Translations under genes and position numbers: made by a program
Shown: positions 8,520 to 16,652 of the stretch, one piece after another
How the letters are laid out: every line of letters begins with the position of its first letter
Position numbering within the stretch: position 1 is the first letter of the stretch
DNA from: Embleya sp045207655
GTDB lineage: Bacteria; Actinomycetota; Actinomycetes; Streptomycetales; Streptomycetaceae
Assembly (NCBI RefSeq): GCF_045207655.1
Contig: NZ_CP108784.1
Location: forward strand, 5,766,001-5,830,000
Direction of reading: 5' to 3'
Length of the DNA: 64,000 bases
The notes under the pieces: generated by a model
What the model saw: the letters and a program-made list of their open reading frames with translations, nothing else
Told to the model about the DNA's origin: nothing
Databases searched by the model: none

Positions 8520-9035
8520 ATGGGACGGGACACGGGCGGTCGCGCCGACTTCGACGTGTTCTACGCGGAGAGCCACGGCGCCCTCGTCGCACACCTGTAC
8601 GCGCTGACCGGAGATTTCGGCGAGGCCCAGGAGGCCGCGCAGGAGACCTACATCCGGGCCTGGAAGGACTGGGAGCGGATCAGCGACTACGAGAACCCCG
8701 TCGCGTGGATCCGCCTGGTCGGTCAACGTATCGCGGTCAGCCGATGGCGGCGCACCCGTACCGCGCTCAAGAGCTGGATCCGGCACGGCCCGGACGGGGA
8801 TCTGCCCGCGCCGGGCCCCGAATCCGTGGCCCTGGTCGCCGCATTGCGCCAGATTCCCGAGGCCCAGCGCCGTGCGGTGGTGATGCATCACATGGGCGGG
8901 CTGTCGGTGGCCGAGATCGCCGCGCACGAGGGCGCGCCCGAGGGCACCATCAAGGCCCGCCTGTCCCGGGGCCGCGCCGCGCTCGCCGGCCTGCTCGCGG
9001 ACGGTTCGGAGGCGGTTCGGACCGGACGCTCCTAG
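8520..9035 (+). CDS. ECF-type RNA polymerase sigma factor
   Basis: 171 aa. Sigma region 2 lies at about residues 12-75 (FYAESHGALVAHLY...ENPVAWIRLVGQRIAVSRWRR). Region 4 is a helix-turn-helix at about 105-165 (IPEAQRRAVVMHHMGGLSV, then AEIAAHEGAPEGTIKARLSR). Regions 1 and 3 are absent, as in ECF factors. It should direct RNA polymerase to a specific promoter set. No anti-sigma gene with a zinc-binding or membrane signature sits beside it. Instead a PP2C phosphatase and three FHA proteins follow on the same strand, so phosphorylation may control the group. This block interrupts the ilvC-serA adjacency known from Streptomyces. Confidence 0.88.
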   Translation: MGRDTGGRADFDVFYAESHGALVAHLYALTGDFGEAQEAAQETYIRAWKDWERISDYENPVAWIRLVGQRIAVSRWRRTRTALKSWIRHGPDGDLPAPGPESVALVAALRQIPEAQRRAVVMHHMGGLSVAEIAAHEGAPEGTIKARLSRGRAALAGLLADGSEAVRTGRS

Positions 9036-9245
9036 GCCCCGACGCGGTCCATCCGGGTTCATCCGCGCGGCGGTGCCCGGAAAACCCGAAGGAATTGGCC
9101 TTGCGGATCACATGCCAGGGCCGTATCCGAGGCAGCATGCTTGAACGAGGCAGTGCTATCGCCGCACCGGACTTGCCGTTCCGGGCCGACATCGTGGAGC
9201 GTGAGACACATGAGGGGCAGAGGGGACTCGGGTCGGGAGACGACC

Positions 9246-10862
9246 GTGCCGGCTCGCGGTGGCTTCCCGGAACGGACGCTGCGGCAGGACGAATTGCGCG
9301 CCCAGCGGGCACCGGCGGCGGACGACGACATCTTCGGCGACCTGTACCTCGACTTCGAGGACGCGCCCGCCCGCGAGCCGGCCGAGCGGACCGGACCGGC
9401 GCAGCCGCTGCCGACGCACGAGCCGGGGCCCGCGCCGAACGGCTCGGCCGACGAGTTCGCGGCCGAATCCGAGCCGGAGGACGGCCGGCCGCGAGCGGAC
9501 GCCGCCACGTCGTACGAGGGGTACGACGCCGACCCGACGGACGATCCGGCGCCCGCGCCGGCGGCGGATTCCGGCCGGCCGCAGGCCGATGCCGAGGCGG
9601 CGCCGGCCGAGGCGCCCGAGGCCGCGTCGCGTTCGTTGTGGGACCAGGCGCCCCGGCCCGCCGAGACGTTCGCGACCGGGCCGGAGGCGGCCGAGCGCGG
9701 GCCCGACGCGGTCCCGCACACGGTGACCCCGCGCGCGGTCCGCCCGGAGGGCGGCATCCCGGCCGCGCCGCCACTGGTACCCGCGCCGCCGACGATCTCC
9801 GGCGGCTCCGCCGACACCACCTTCGCCGCCGGGCACGCGGTGCCGCCGCCGCCCTCGGTGCCGCCGATGCCCACCTCGCCGCCGCCGGTGCCCGAGCCGC
9901 AGACCCGGCTGCTGCCGGCCGACCCGCCGGTGCCCGAACCGGTCGAGGAGGCGGACGAGTTGGACGTACCCACCACCTCGCGCAGCGACAGCCTGCGTCG
10001 GGCCGACGCGGCCGAGGGCGACGTCCCGGAGGACACCGGGCCGCCGCTGGGCGTCCAGGCGTCCGCGTGGTCCACGTCCTCGCACCCCGGCCGGCGACGC
10101 GCCGCGCGGCGCGAACGGCGCGGATTGGGCCCGGAGCTGACCGCCCGCGACAACGACGACCGGTATGCCGCGACGGGCGACGTGTTCATCGTCGCCGACG
10201 GCCTCGGCGGCCACCCCGCCGGTTGGTACGCGGCCGACGTCGCGGTGCGCACGCTGGTGGCCGAACTCGCCGCCGCCGACCTGGCCGCGGGCTGGAGCGA
10301 CCGGCTCAGCGCCGCGATCGCGGTCGCCGACCTGGCGGTGCGCCGGCACGGCGTCGCGCAGTACGAGGGCATGCGCACGACCGTGGTGGCGGCCGTCCTG
10401 CAACACGGCAGGCTGCACCTGGCCGGCTGCGGCGACAGCGTGTGCTGGCTGGTGCGCGGCGGCCGGGCGTTCCGGCTGACCGAACAGGGCAACGCGGCCG
10501 AATTCGGCCGACCCTGGCTGCTCACCTCCACCCCGTTGGGCGGCTCCCAGGCCCCCGACCCCGAACTGCAACGCATCGAACTGCACCCGGGCGACCGTGT
10601 GGTCCTCGCCACGGACGGTGTCGGCCACCTGCCCGACGAGACGGTGGCCGACCTCGTGCACGGCGACCCCTTCCACGCGGCAACGACCTTGACCAGGACG
10701 GCCGTCGAGAGCGGTGACGACGACGCGACGGCGGTCGTGGTCGAATGCGACGCACTGCCCGTTCCGGCGGGTCATCGCTCCGGCGCCGACCCCCGGGAAC
10801 AACCGGAGGATGCGTCGAGTGCCCCCGGGGCCCTACGGTCGGACGGCGGGACTGCCTGGTGA
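9246..10862 (+). CDS. PP2C-type Ser/Thr phosphatase with a long acidic, proline-rich N-terminus
   Basis: 538 aa. The N-terminal half (about 1-300) is low complexity, rich in Pro, Ala, Glu and Asp, and probably disordered. The C-terminal 230 residues form a PP2C domain with its metal-binding and core motifs: DNDDRY, VADGLGGHPAGWYAA, GMRTTVVAAVL, CGDSVCWL, LATDGVGHLP and DDDATAVVV. It should remove phosphate from Ser/Thr residues and needs Mn or Mg. GTG 9246 was chosen because GGGAGA ends five bases before it; in-frame ATG codons at 9141 and 9210 are alternatives. Three FHA genes, whose products bind phosphothreonine, follow within 100 bases of one another, making them natural partners. No kinase gene is present here. 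Confidence 0.8.
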   Translation: MPARGGFPERTLRQDELRAQRAPAADDDIFGDLYLDFEDAPAREPAERTGPAQPLPTHEPGPAPNGSADEFAAESEPEDGRPRADAATSYEGYDADPTDDPAPAPAADSGRPQADAEAAPAEAPEAASRSLWDQAPRPAETFATGPEAAERGPDAVPHTVTPRAVRPEGGIPAAPPLVPAPPTISGGSADTTFAAGHAVPPPPSVPPMPTSPPPVPEPQTRLLPADPPVPEPVEEADELDVPTTSRSDSLRRADAAEGDVPEDTGPPLGVQASAWSTSSHPGRRRAARRERRGLGPELTARDNDDRYAATGDVFIVADGLGGHPAGWYAADVAVRTLVAELAAADLAAGWSDRLSAAIAVADLAVRRHGVAQYEGMRTTVVAAVLQHGRLHLAGCGDSVCWLVRGGRAFRLTEQGNAAEFGRPWLLTSTPLGGSQAPDPELQRIELHPGDRVVLATDGVGHLPDETVADLVHGDPFHAATTLTRTAVESGDDDATAVVVECDALPVPAGHRSGADPREQPEDASSAPGALRSDGGTAW

Positions 10863-10923
10863 CGGTTCACCGGGCGAAGATGGGCGATGCCCCAGGGCGG
10901 GGCACGAGACCGGACGGATGGCG

Positions 10924-11748
10924 ATGCTCGAACTGATCCTCACCGTGGCGACGTCGGACGACGCCGACCAGCAGGAGTCGGACCTGGCCCGGCCGCGCAC
11001 GGTGAAGGTGCAAAGCGAGCCCGGCAAGAAGATCGCGATCGGCCGGGACCCGTCGCGGTGTGGCCTGGTCACGCCGAAGGACTGGCGCTTCGTGTCGCGT
11101 GTGCACCTGGAGTTCGTCTACTCCCTGGAGCGCGGCTGGAGCGTGGAGTGGCTCCAGGGCTCGCACCCGCGCCCGGTCGCGCTGGTGCAGATCGATCGCG
11201 AGGGCGTGTCGGAACCGGTGCCCTACGGCGCGACGCTGCCGCTGGGTTCGCTGCGCCCGGGCCGGGTGGTGGTCACCGACCTGGCCCGACGGCGACGGGT
11301 CCTGGTGGAGTGGCGAGTCTCCCTGCCGCAACGCCCGGGCGAGGAGCCCACCGAACCGGACGTGGGCGTCCCCGAGACCCAGGACGTCGCGCCGTTCGTG
11401 TTGCAGAACCGCCTCTCCGAGACGGAGATGGAGGTGCTGGCCGCGCTGTCCTGCGACTGGGTGCACGGTCGTCCGGTCAAGCGGGCCAAGTCGACCAAGG
11501 AACTGTGCGAGCTGTTGCACCTGTCCGCGGCCACGGTCGAGCGGTACAAGACCAAGCTGCGCCGCGAGTTCTACAGTTCGGGCCTGTGCCCGGAGCTGAA
11601 CTCCCTGCTCGGTCCGAACTACCTCGACACCGTGCGGCACGTGCACGGGGGCTGGGACCTGATAGCGCAGACCGCGGTCACCCACGGCATAACGGGACGC
11701 GGTCCGTGCCCGTGTGGTGCGGACGCGCCGCACGCGGGTACCAGGTGA
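10924..11748 (+). CDS. FHA protein with C-terminal putative DNA-binding domain (paralogue 1)
   Basis: 274 aa. The N-terminal FHA-like domain (about 30-140) shows IGRDPSRCGL and VSRVHLEF, the G-R and S-R-x-H signature for phosphothreonine binding. The C-terminal part (about 160-260) is shared almost intact with paralogue 2: LAALSCDW(V/I)HGR, a helix-turn-helix-like STKELCELLHLSAATVERYK, REFYSSGLCPELN, LLGP and HVHGGWDLIAQTAVT, ending in PCPC. I do not recognise this C-terminal family. It resembles region-4 or LuxR-type DNA-binding folds only in helix pattern. ATG 10924 gives the MLEL start common to the paralogues; ATG 10918 is possible. The gene begins 61 bases after the phosphatase gene. It may be a transcription regulator controlled by phosphorylation (inference). 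Confidence 0.75.
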   Translation: MLELILTVATSDDADQQESDLARPRTVKVQSEPGKKIAIGRDPSRCGLVTPKDWRFVSRVHLEFVYSLERGWSVEWLQGSHPRPVALVQIDREGVSEPVPYGATLPLGSLRPGRVVVTDLARRRRVLVEWRVSLPQRPGEEPTEPDVGVPETQDVAPFVLQNRLSETEMEVLAALSCDWVHGRPVKRAKSTKELCELLHLSAATVERYKTKLRREFYSSGLCPELNSLLGPNYLDTVRHVHGGWDLIAQTAVTHGITGRGPCPCGADAPHAGTR

Positions 11749-11779
11749 GCGGTAGGACCGGGGAGGGGGCGAGGGGATC

Positions 11780-12601
11780 ATGCTCGAACTGAACATGTCG
11801 TTCGTCGCGATCGAGGACGGCCGCGAGGCGGAGCGCGATCCGCTGCCGAGCCCCAAGAGCGTGCGAAAGCCCGGAGTGGCGGGCACGCGGGTGTTCGTGG
11901 GGCGCGACCCCAACGTGTGCCGGCCGCTGCTGACGCCGCACGACTGGCTGTTCGTCTCGCGCAAGCACCTGGTGTTCGAGTACAGCGAGGACCGCGGCTG
12001 GACCGTGGAGTGGCCGCGCGGACAGCGGGACACGCCGGTGGCGATCGTCCGGATCAAGCGTGGCGAGAGCTCGCAGGACATGCCGTACGGCGCGATCCTG
12101 CCGCTGCCCGCGCGCACCAGCGGCAACATCCTGGTCAGCGACCTGGCCCGGCGGCGCAGCGTGGTGCTCGCGTGGCGGGCGATGCAGCCGGTCCGGCCCT
12201 GGACGTCCGCGTCGCTGGACGGGAGCGCTCCGGACACGGTGGACATCGGTCCGCAGGAACTGCGCGCCAAGCTGAGCGGGGTGCGGCTGGAGGTGCTCGC
12301 GGCGATGTCCTGCGACTGGATCCACGGCCGCGCCACCAAGCGGCCCAAGACCACCGACGAGCTGTGCGAGATGCTCTACATGGCCAAGGCCACGGTCGAG
12401 CGCTGCAAGACGGAACTGCGCCGGGACTTCTACAGCTCGGAACTTTGCCCGGAATTGAACCACTTGCTGGGGCCCGACTATCTGGACACCACCCCGCATG
12501 TGCACGGAGGTTGGGACCTGATCGCCCAGACGGCGGTCACCTGCGGCATTGTGGGACGCGAACCGTGCCCGTGCGCACGTCGCGGTGGATCGATCGACTG
12601 A
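11780..12601 (+). CDS. FHA protein with C-terminal putative DNA-binding domain (paralogue 2)
   Basis: 273 aa, a tandem paralogue of the preceding gene with the same layout: FHA-like domain (VFVGRDPNVCRPLL, VSRKHLVFEY, a short basic strand pair LARRRSVVLAWR), linker, then the shared C-terminal module with SCDWIHGRATKRPKTTDELC, KATVERCKTELRRDFYSSEL and the PCPC ending. The C-terminal module is better conserved between the two than the FHA part, suggesting the same kind of DNA or protein target but different phosphopeptide partners. ATG 11780 follows a ggaggggg ribosome-binding site, 31 bases after paralogue 1, so the two are probably cotranscribed. Confidence 0.75.
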   Translation: MLELNMSFVAIEDGREAERDPLPSPKSVRKPGVAGTRVFVGRDPNVCRPLLTPHDWLFVSRKHLVFEYSEDRGWTVEWPRGQRDTPVAIVRIKRGESSQDMPYGAILPLPARTSGNILVSDLARRRSVVLAWRAMQPVRPWTSASLDGSAPDTVDIGPQELRAKLSGVRLEVLAAMSCDWIHGRATKRPKTTDELCEMLYMAKATVERCKTELRRDFYSSELCPELNHLLGPDYLDTTPHVHGGWDLIAQTAVTCGIVGREPCPCARRGGSID

Positions 12602-12687
12602 ACCACGGGGGGTCGGCCGCACGGCGGGCCGGCACGCGGGATCGATTGTGGATGGACTGACGGCCAGGAGCGTGGGGGAGGAAACCG

Positions 12688-13080
12688 GTGCTCGATCTCA
12701 ACATGGCGTCGACTTCGGGGGCGGACGACGCGGCGACGGTCGCCATGCTGATGGCCAGCGCGCCGAGCCGGCCGGGGGCGACGTTGGCGGTCGGTCGCGA
12801 CGCGACCCGCTGCCATCTCGTGACGCCGGCCGACTGGCTGTTCGTCTCCCGGGTGCACCTGGAATTCCAGTGCGACGACGACACGACGTGGTGGGTCACC
12901 TGGCGGCGCGGTTCGCAGAACGCGCCGGTGGCCGAGGTCCAGGTGGACGACGGCGAGACCCGCACGCTGCCCTACGGCGGCACCGCGCCGCTGCCCAGCC
13001 CCGGTTCCGGCGAGGTGGTCATCCTGGACCTGAACGGGCAGCGCCGGGTCACCATCGGGTGGTTCCTGGCCGCCGACTGA
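12688..13080 (+). CDS. FHA-only paralogue 3, lacking the C-terminal module
   Basis: 130 aa. It aligns with the FHA part of the two preceding proteins: MLDLNMAS start, VGRDATRCHLVTPADWLFVS, SRVHLEF, LPYGGTAPLP and a final strand with GQRRVTIGWFL. It stops where the others continue into the shared C-terminal module. It may be a truncated duplicate, or a phosphopeptide-binding competitor of the full-length paralogues. GTG 12688 follows a strong gtgggggaggaaacc site. No remnant of the lost module is visible in the 200 bases before serA. Confidence 0.72.
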   Translation: MLDLNMASTSGADDAATVAMLMASAPSRPGATLAVGRDATRCHLVTPADWLFVSRVHLEFQCDDDTTWWVTWRRGSQNAPVAEVQVDDGETRTLPYGGTAPLPSPGSGEVVILDLNGQRRVTIGWFLAAD

Positions 13081-13173
13081 GCGTCGAATCGATCCCGAGC
13101 CGATCCACCCGCTGATCTGACGACAGGTCGGAAGTGTTGCCCCCGCCCGTCCGGAGTCCACACATCGGACATC

Positions 13174-13189
13174 TGTGAAGTCCTTCACA
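13174..13189. promoter_or_regulatory. palindromic operator candidate upstream of serA
   Basis: TGTGAAG-TC-CTTCACA is a perfect 7+7 bp palindrome about 90 bases before the serA start. A -10-like TAGGAT (13200-13205) lies 10 bases beyond it, so a bound protein could block RNA polymerase. The regulator is unknown. Confidence 0.45.
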
Positions 13190-13279
13190 AGGGCGGCGGT
13201 AGGATCGGCCACGCGTCAGGCCACCCCGTCGTGCGTCTTCCACGCGGCCACCCGTCATCGCAGCACGCGAAGGAAAACC

Positions 13280-14869
13280 GTGAGCAAGCCCGTCGTTCTC
13301 ATCGCCGAAGAGCTGTCCCCGGCCACCGTCGATGCCCTCGGACCCGATTTCGAGATCCGCCACTGCGATGGTGCGAACCGCGGTGAGCTGCTGTCCGCGA
13401 TCGCCGACGTCGACGCCATCCTGATCCGCAGCGCCACCAAGGTGGACGCCGAGGCGATCGCCGCCGCGAACCGCCTCAAGGTGGTCGCGCGCGCCGGTGT
13501 GGGGCTCGACAACGTGGACGTCCCGGCCGCCACCAAGGCCGGCGTCATGGTCGTCAACGCGCCGACCTCGAACATCGTCACCGCCGCCGAGCTCGCCTGC
13601 GGCCTGCTCATCTCGGTCGCGCGCAACATCCCGCAGGGCAGCGCCGCGCTCAAGAACGGCGAGTGGAAGCGCAGCAAGTACACCGGTGTCGAGCTCTCCG
13701 AGAAGACCCTCGGCGTGGTCGGCCTGGGCCGGATCGGCGTCCTGGTCGCCCAGCGCATGTCCGCGTTCGGGATGAACATCGTGGCCTACGACCCCTACGT
13801 GCAGCCGGCCCGCGCCGCGCAGATGGGCGTGCGACTGCTCAGCCTGGACGAGGTGCTGGAGCAGTCCGACTTCATCACCGTGCACCTGCCCAAGACGCCG
13901 GAGACGCTCGGCCTGATCGGCGACGAGGCGCTGCGCAAGGTCAAGCCGACGGTGCGCATCGTCAACGCCGCGCGCGGCGGGATCGTCGACGAGGTCGCGC
14001 TGGCGTCCGCGCTCAAGGAGGGCCGGGTGGCCGGCGCCGGCCTGGACGTGTTCTCGAAGGAGCCGTGCACGGACAGCCCGCTGTTCGAGTTCGACAGCGT
14101 GGTGGCCACGCCGCACCTGGGCGCGAGCACCGACGAGGCGCAGGAGAAGGCCGGTGTCGCGGTGGCCAGGTCGGTACGGCTCGCGCTGGCCGGCGAACTG
14201 GTGCCGGACGCGGTCAACGTGCAGGGCGGCGTGATCGCCGAGGACGTGCGCCCGGGCCTGCCGCTGGCCGAGAAGCTCGGTCGCATCTTCACCGCCCTCG
14301 CGGGCGGCGTCGCGGTCCGACTCGATGTCGAGGTGCGCGGCGAGATCACCCAGCACGACGTCAAGGTGCTGGAGCTCGCGGCGCTCAAGGGTGTCTTCGC
14401 GGACGTCGTGGAGGAGTCGGTCTCCTACGTCAACGCCCCGCTGCTGGCCCAGGAGCGCGGCGTGGAGATCCGGCTGACCACGAGCTCGGAGAGCCCGGAC
14501 CACCGCAACCTGATCACCGTGCGCGGCACGCTCGCCGACGGCGGCGAGATCTCGGTCTCCGGCACGCTCGCGGGCCCCAAGAACATCGAGAAGATCGTCG
14601 AGGTGGACGGGTACGACGTGGACCTGGTGCTCACCGCGCACATGGTCTTCCTGCGCTACGCGGACAAGCCCGGCGTGGTCGGCGTGATCGGCCGGCACCT
14701 CGGCGAGGCGGGCGTCAACATCGCCGGCATGCAGGTGGCCCGCGCCGCCAAGGGCGGCGAGGCGCTGGTGGCACTCACCGTGGACACCACCGTCGAGCCG
14801 CAGATCCTCACCGACATCGCGGAGGAGATCGGCGCGGTCTTCATGCGCTCGGTGAACCTGGACGACTGA
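13280..14869 (+). CDS. serA: D-3-phosphoglycerate dehydrogenase
   Basis: 529 aa. It catalyses the NAD-dependent first step of serine synthesis, 3-phosphoglycerate to 3-phosphohydroxypyruvate. The NAD-binding motif is VGLGRIGVLVAQR. Catalytic-site elements include NAARGGIVDE (arginine), the glutamate in the following segment and TPHLGAST (histidine). After the dehydrogenase core come the intervening domain of the long actinobacterial form and a C-terminal ACT domain (YADKPGVVGVIGRHLGEAGV) that senses serine. GTG 13280 is preceded by GAAGGA and gives the usual 529-residue length. A 13-bp hairpin ends the transcript. A palindrome lies in the promoter region. Confidence 0.96.
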   Translation: MSKPVVLIAEELSPATVDALGPDFEIRHCDGANRGELLSAIADVDAILIRSATKVDAEAIAAANRLKVVARAGVGLDNVDVPAATKAGVMVVNAPTSNIVTAAELACGLLISVARNIPQGSAALKNGEWKRSKYTGVELSEKTLGVVGLGRIGVLVAQRMSAFGMNIVAYDPYVQPARAAQMGVRLLSLDEVLEQSDFITVHLPKTPETLGLIGDEALRKVKPTVRIVNAARGGIVDEVALASALKEGRVAGAGLDVFSKEPCTDSPLFEFDSVVATPHLGASTDEAQEKAGVAVARSVRLALAGELVPDAVNVQGGVIAEDVRPGLPLAEKLGRIFTALAGGVAVRLDVEVRGEITQHDVKVLELAALKGVFADVVEESVSYVNAPLLAQERGVEIRLTTSSESPDHRNLITVRGTLADGGEISVSGTLAGPKNIEKIVEVDGYDVDLVLTAHMVFLRYADKPGVVGVIGRHLGEAGVNIAGMQVARAAKGGEALVALTVDTTVEPQILTDIAEEIGAVFMRSVNLDD

Positions 14870-14910
14870 CGCCGGTCGCGGCCGGCGACGGGCGCGCGAC
14901 ACGCCGTACG

Positions 14911-14942
14911 AGGCCCGGGAACCCATGTGGTTCCCGGGCCTT
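14911..14942 (+). terminator. serA terminator
   Basis: AGGCCCGGGAACC (14911-14923) and GGTTCCCGGGCCT (14929-14941) form a perfect 13-bp stem with a 5-base loop, 42 bases after the stop. Confidence 0.7.
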
Positions 14943-15189
14943 CGGCATGTCCGGGAGCGGGTGGTCGCGGCCCGTCGCCACGCCGCGTGGCGGACGGTCG
15001 ATCTCAGATAGTAGGAACTCCGAGTAAATTGCAGACAGCGACGCGACCCGTCGCCTACCGTGAAAGCAGACGGCCCTTCCGTACCCGGAAATCCCCGTAC
15101 GGCAGGAAATTTCAGCACGCCCACAAGGCCCCTGCACGTGTCCGTCACACACCGTGTAGACACCCGAGCCTTGTGAAGGAAGTGCAGTC
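14943..15189. other. serA-leuB spacer upstream of a small gene
   Basis: About 250 bases with a relatively AT-rich patch (ctcagatagtaggaactccg, then agtaaattg, at 15002-15030) that probably holds a promoter. I found no pair of boxes with convincing spacing, no leader peptide rich in Leu, and no recognisable riboswitch. Confidence 0.4.
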
Positions 15190-15285
15190 ATGGACGAAAC
15201 CACGCGCCGCAACGCAGCCCGTGCCCTCCAGCGCGCCCTCGACCGTCGCGACAACGGCGGCAGGCCCGCCGACGAGGACCGCTGA
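15190..15285 (+). CDS. very small basic/acidic peptide gene, unrecognised
   Basis: 31 residues, beginning MDETTRRNAARALQRALDRR and ending PADEDR. ATG 15190 is preceded by gtgaaggaagtgcag, a good ribosome-binding site at normal spacing. Nearly all codons end in G or C, like the neighbours. The peptide is strongly charged and probably helical in its first 20 residues. It lies 78 bases before leuB and could be cotranscribed. Function unknown; it could also be a translated leader. Confidence 0.45.
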   Translation: MDETTRRNAARALQRALDRRDNGGRPADEDR

Positions 15286-15363
15286 CCCTCGATTCACCCC
15301 GTTGCGTCCCATCATCCGGACTGCACATGATCAGTCCCTGGGACGGAAGGTAAGGTCCACCGC

Positions 15364-16407
15364 ATGTCTCGCAGCATTCGTCTCGCAGTGGTTCCCGGTG
15401 ACGGCATCGGCCAGGAAGTGGTCGCGGAGGGTCTGAAGGTCCTCGGCGCCGTACTTCCCGCCGATATCAAGATCGAGACCACCGAGTACGACCTCGGTGC
15501 CCGCCTGTACCACCGCACCGGAGAGACGCTGCCCGACAGCGTGCTCGACGAGTTGCGCGGCCAGGACGCGATCCTGCTCGGCGCCATCGGCGACCCGAGC
15601 GTGCCCTCGGGGGTCCTGGAGCGCGGCCTGCTGCTCAAGCTCCGCTTCGCCTTCGACCACCACGTCAACCTGCGCCCGGCCCGGCTCGCGCCGGGCGTGG
15701 TCTCGCCGCTGGGCGCGGACGCGGCGATCGACTTCGTGGTGGTCCGCGAGGGCACCGAAGGTCCGTACACCGGCAACGGCGGCACGCTGCGCACCGGCAC
15801 CGAGCACGAGGTGGCCACCGAGGTCAGCGTCAACACCGCGTTCGGCATCGAGCGGGTCGTGCGCGACGCGTTCGCCCGGGCCCAGGCCCGCCCGCGCAAG
15901 AAGCTGACCCTGGTGCACAAGAACAACGTGCTCGTGTTCGCCGGCCGGCTGTGGACCCGGATCTTCGAGGCGGTCGCGGCCGAGTTCCCCGACGTCACCA
16001 CCGACTACCTGCACGTGGACGCGGCGACCATCTTCATGGTCACCCAGCCCGAGCGGTTCGACGTGATCGTCACCGACAACCTGTTCGGCGACATCATCAC
16101 CGACCTCGCCGCCGCCATCGCCGGCGGCATCGGCCTCGCGGCCAGCGGCAACATCAACCCCTCCCGCGAGTTCCCGTCCATGTTCGAGCCGGTGCACGGC
16201 TCCGCGCCGGACATCGCCGGCCAGGGCAAGGCCGACCCCACCGCCACCGTGCTCTCGGTCGCGATGCTCCTGGAGCACCTGGGCCTGACCGACCAGGCCC
16301 GCCGGGTCGAGGAGGCGGTCTACGCCGACCTCGCCGAGCGCGCCGGCCCGGGCACCCGCAGCACGTCGCAGATCGGCGACGCGCTCGCCGCCCGAGTAGC
16401 CGGCTGA
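15364..16407 (+). CDS. leuB: 3-isopropylmalate dehydrogenase
   Basis: 347 aa. It oxidatively decarboxylates 3-isopropylmalate to 2-oxoisocaproate with NAD in leucine synthesis. The start is typical (IRLAVVPGDGIGQEVVAEGL). The metal and substrate-binding segment is VIVTDNLFGDIITDLAAAI, and the NAD-binding loop is HGSAPDIAGQGKADPTA. It belongs to the actinobacterial group that begins with a short Arg-rich strand. ATG 15364 follows ggaaggtaagg. The other leucine genes in the window, leuC and leuD, lie 13 kb away beside ndgR. Confidence 0.95.
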   Translation: MSRSIRLAVVPGDGIGQEVVAEGLKVLGAVLPADIKIETTEYDLGARLYHRTGETLPDSVLDELRGQDAILLGAIGDPSVPSGVLERGLLLKLRFAFDHHVNLRPARLAPGVVSPLGADAAIDFVVVREGTEGPYTGNGGTLRTGTEHEVATEVSVNTAFGIERVVRDAFARAQARPRKKLTLVHKNNVLVFAGRLWTRIFEAVAAEFPDVTTDYLHVDAATIFMVTQPERFDVIVTDNLFGDIITDLAAAIAGGIGLAASGNINPSREFPSMFEPVHGSAPDIAGQGKADPTATVLSVAMLLEHLGLTDQARRVEEAVYADLAERAGPGTRSTSQIGDALAARVAG

Positions 16408-16652
16408 TTCGCCGGCACCATCACGTTCGTCGACCGGGACCGTCGACGCGTGCCCCCTGCCGGACCGGCGAATCGGTCGTTCGGCGGGTCAGGGGCCGCG
16501 CCTGTCGGGATCCCGGTCGACTGCGTTAACGTCTCACCGGGTGGAACGTGGGTGCGGTTCCCGGGAACACTTCCAGTACGTCCGGTACGGGAAGCCGGGT
16601 CCCAGCAGCACCCGGCCCCGCCATACTCCACGGTGAAGGACGAGAACCAGCC

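Noticed and set aside
16538..16560. A T-box-like stretch (gggtggaacgtgggtgcgg) upstream of ilvE
   Set aside because: It only partly matches the T-box core, and no specifier stem or terminator/antisequestrator pair was seen.
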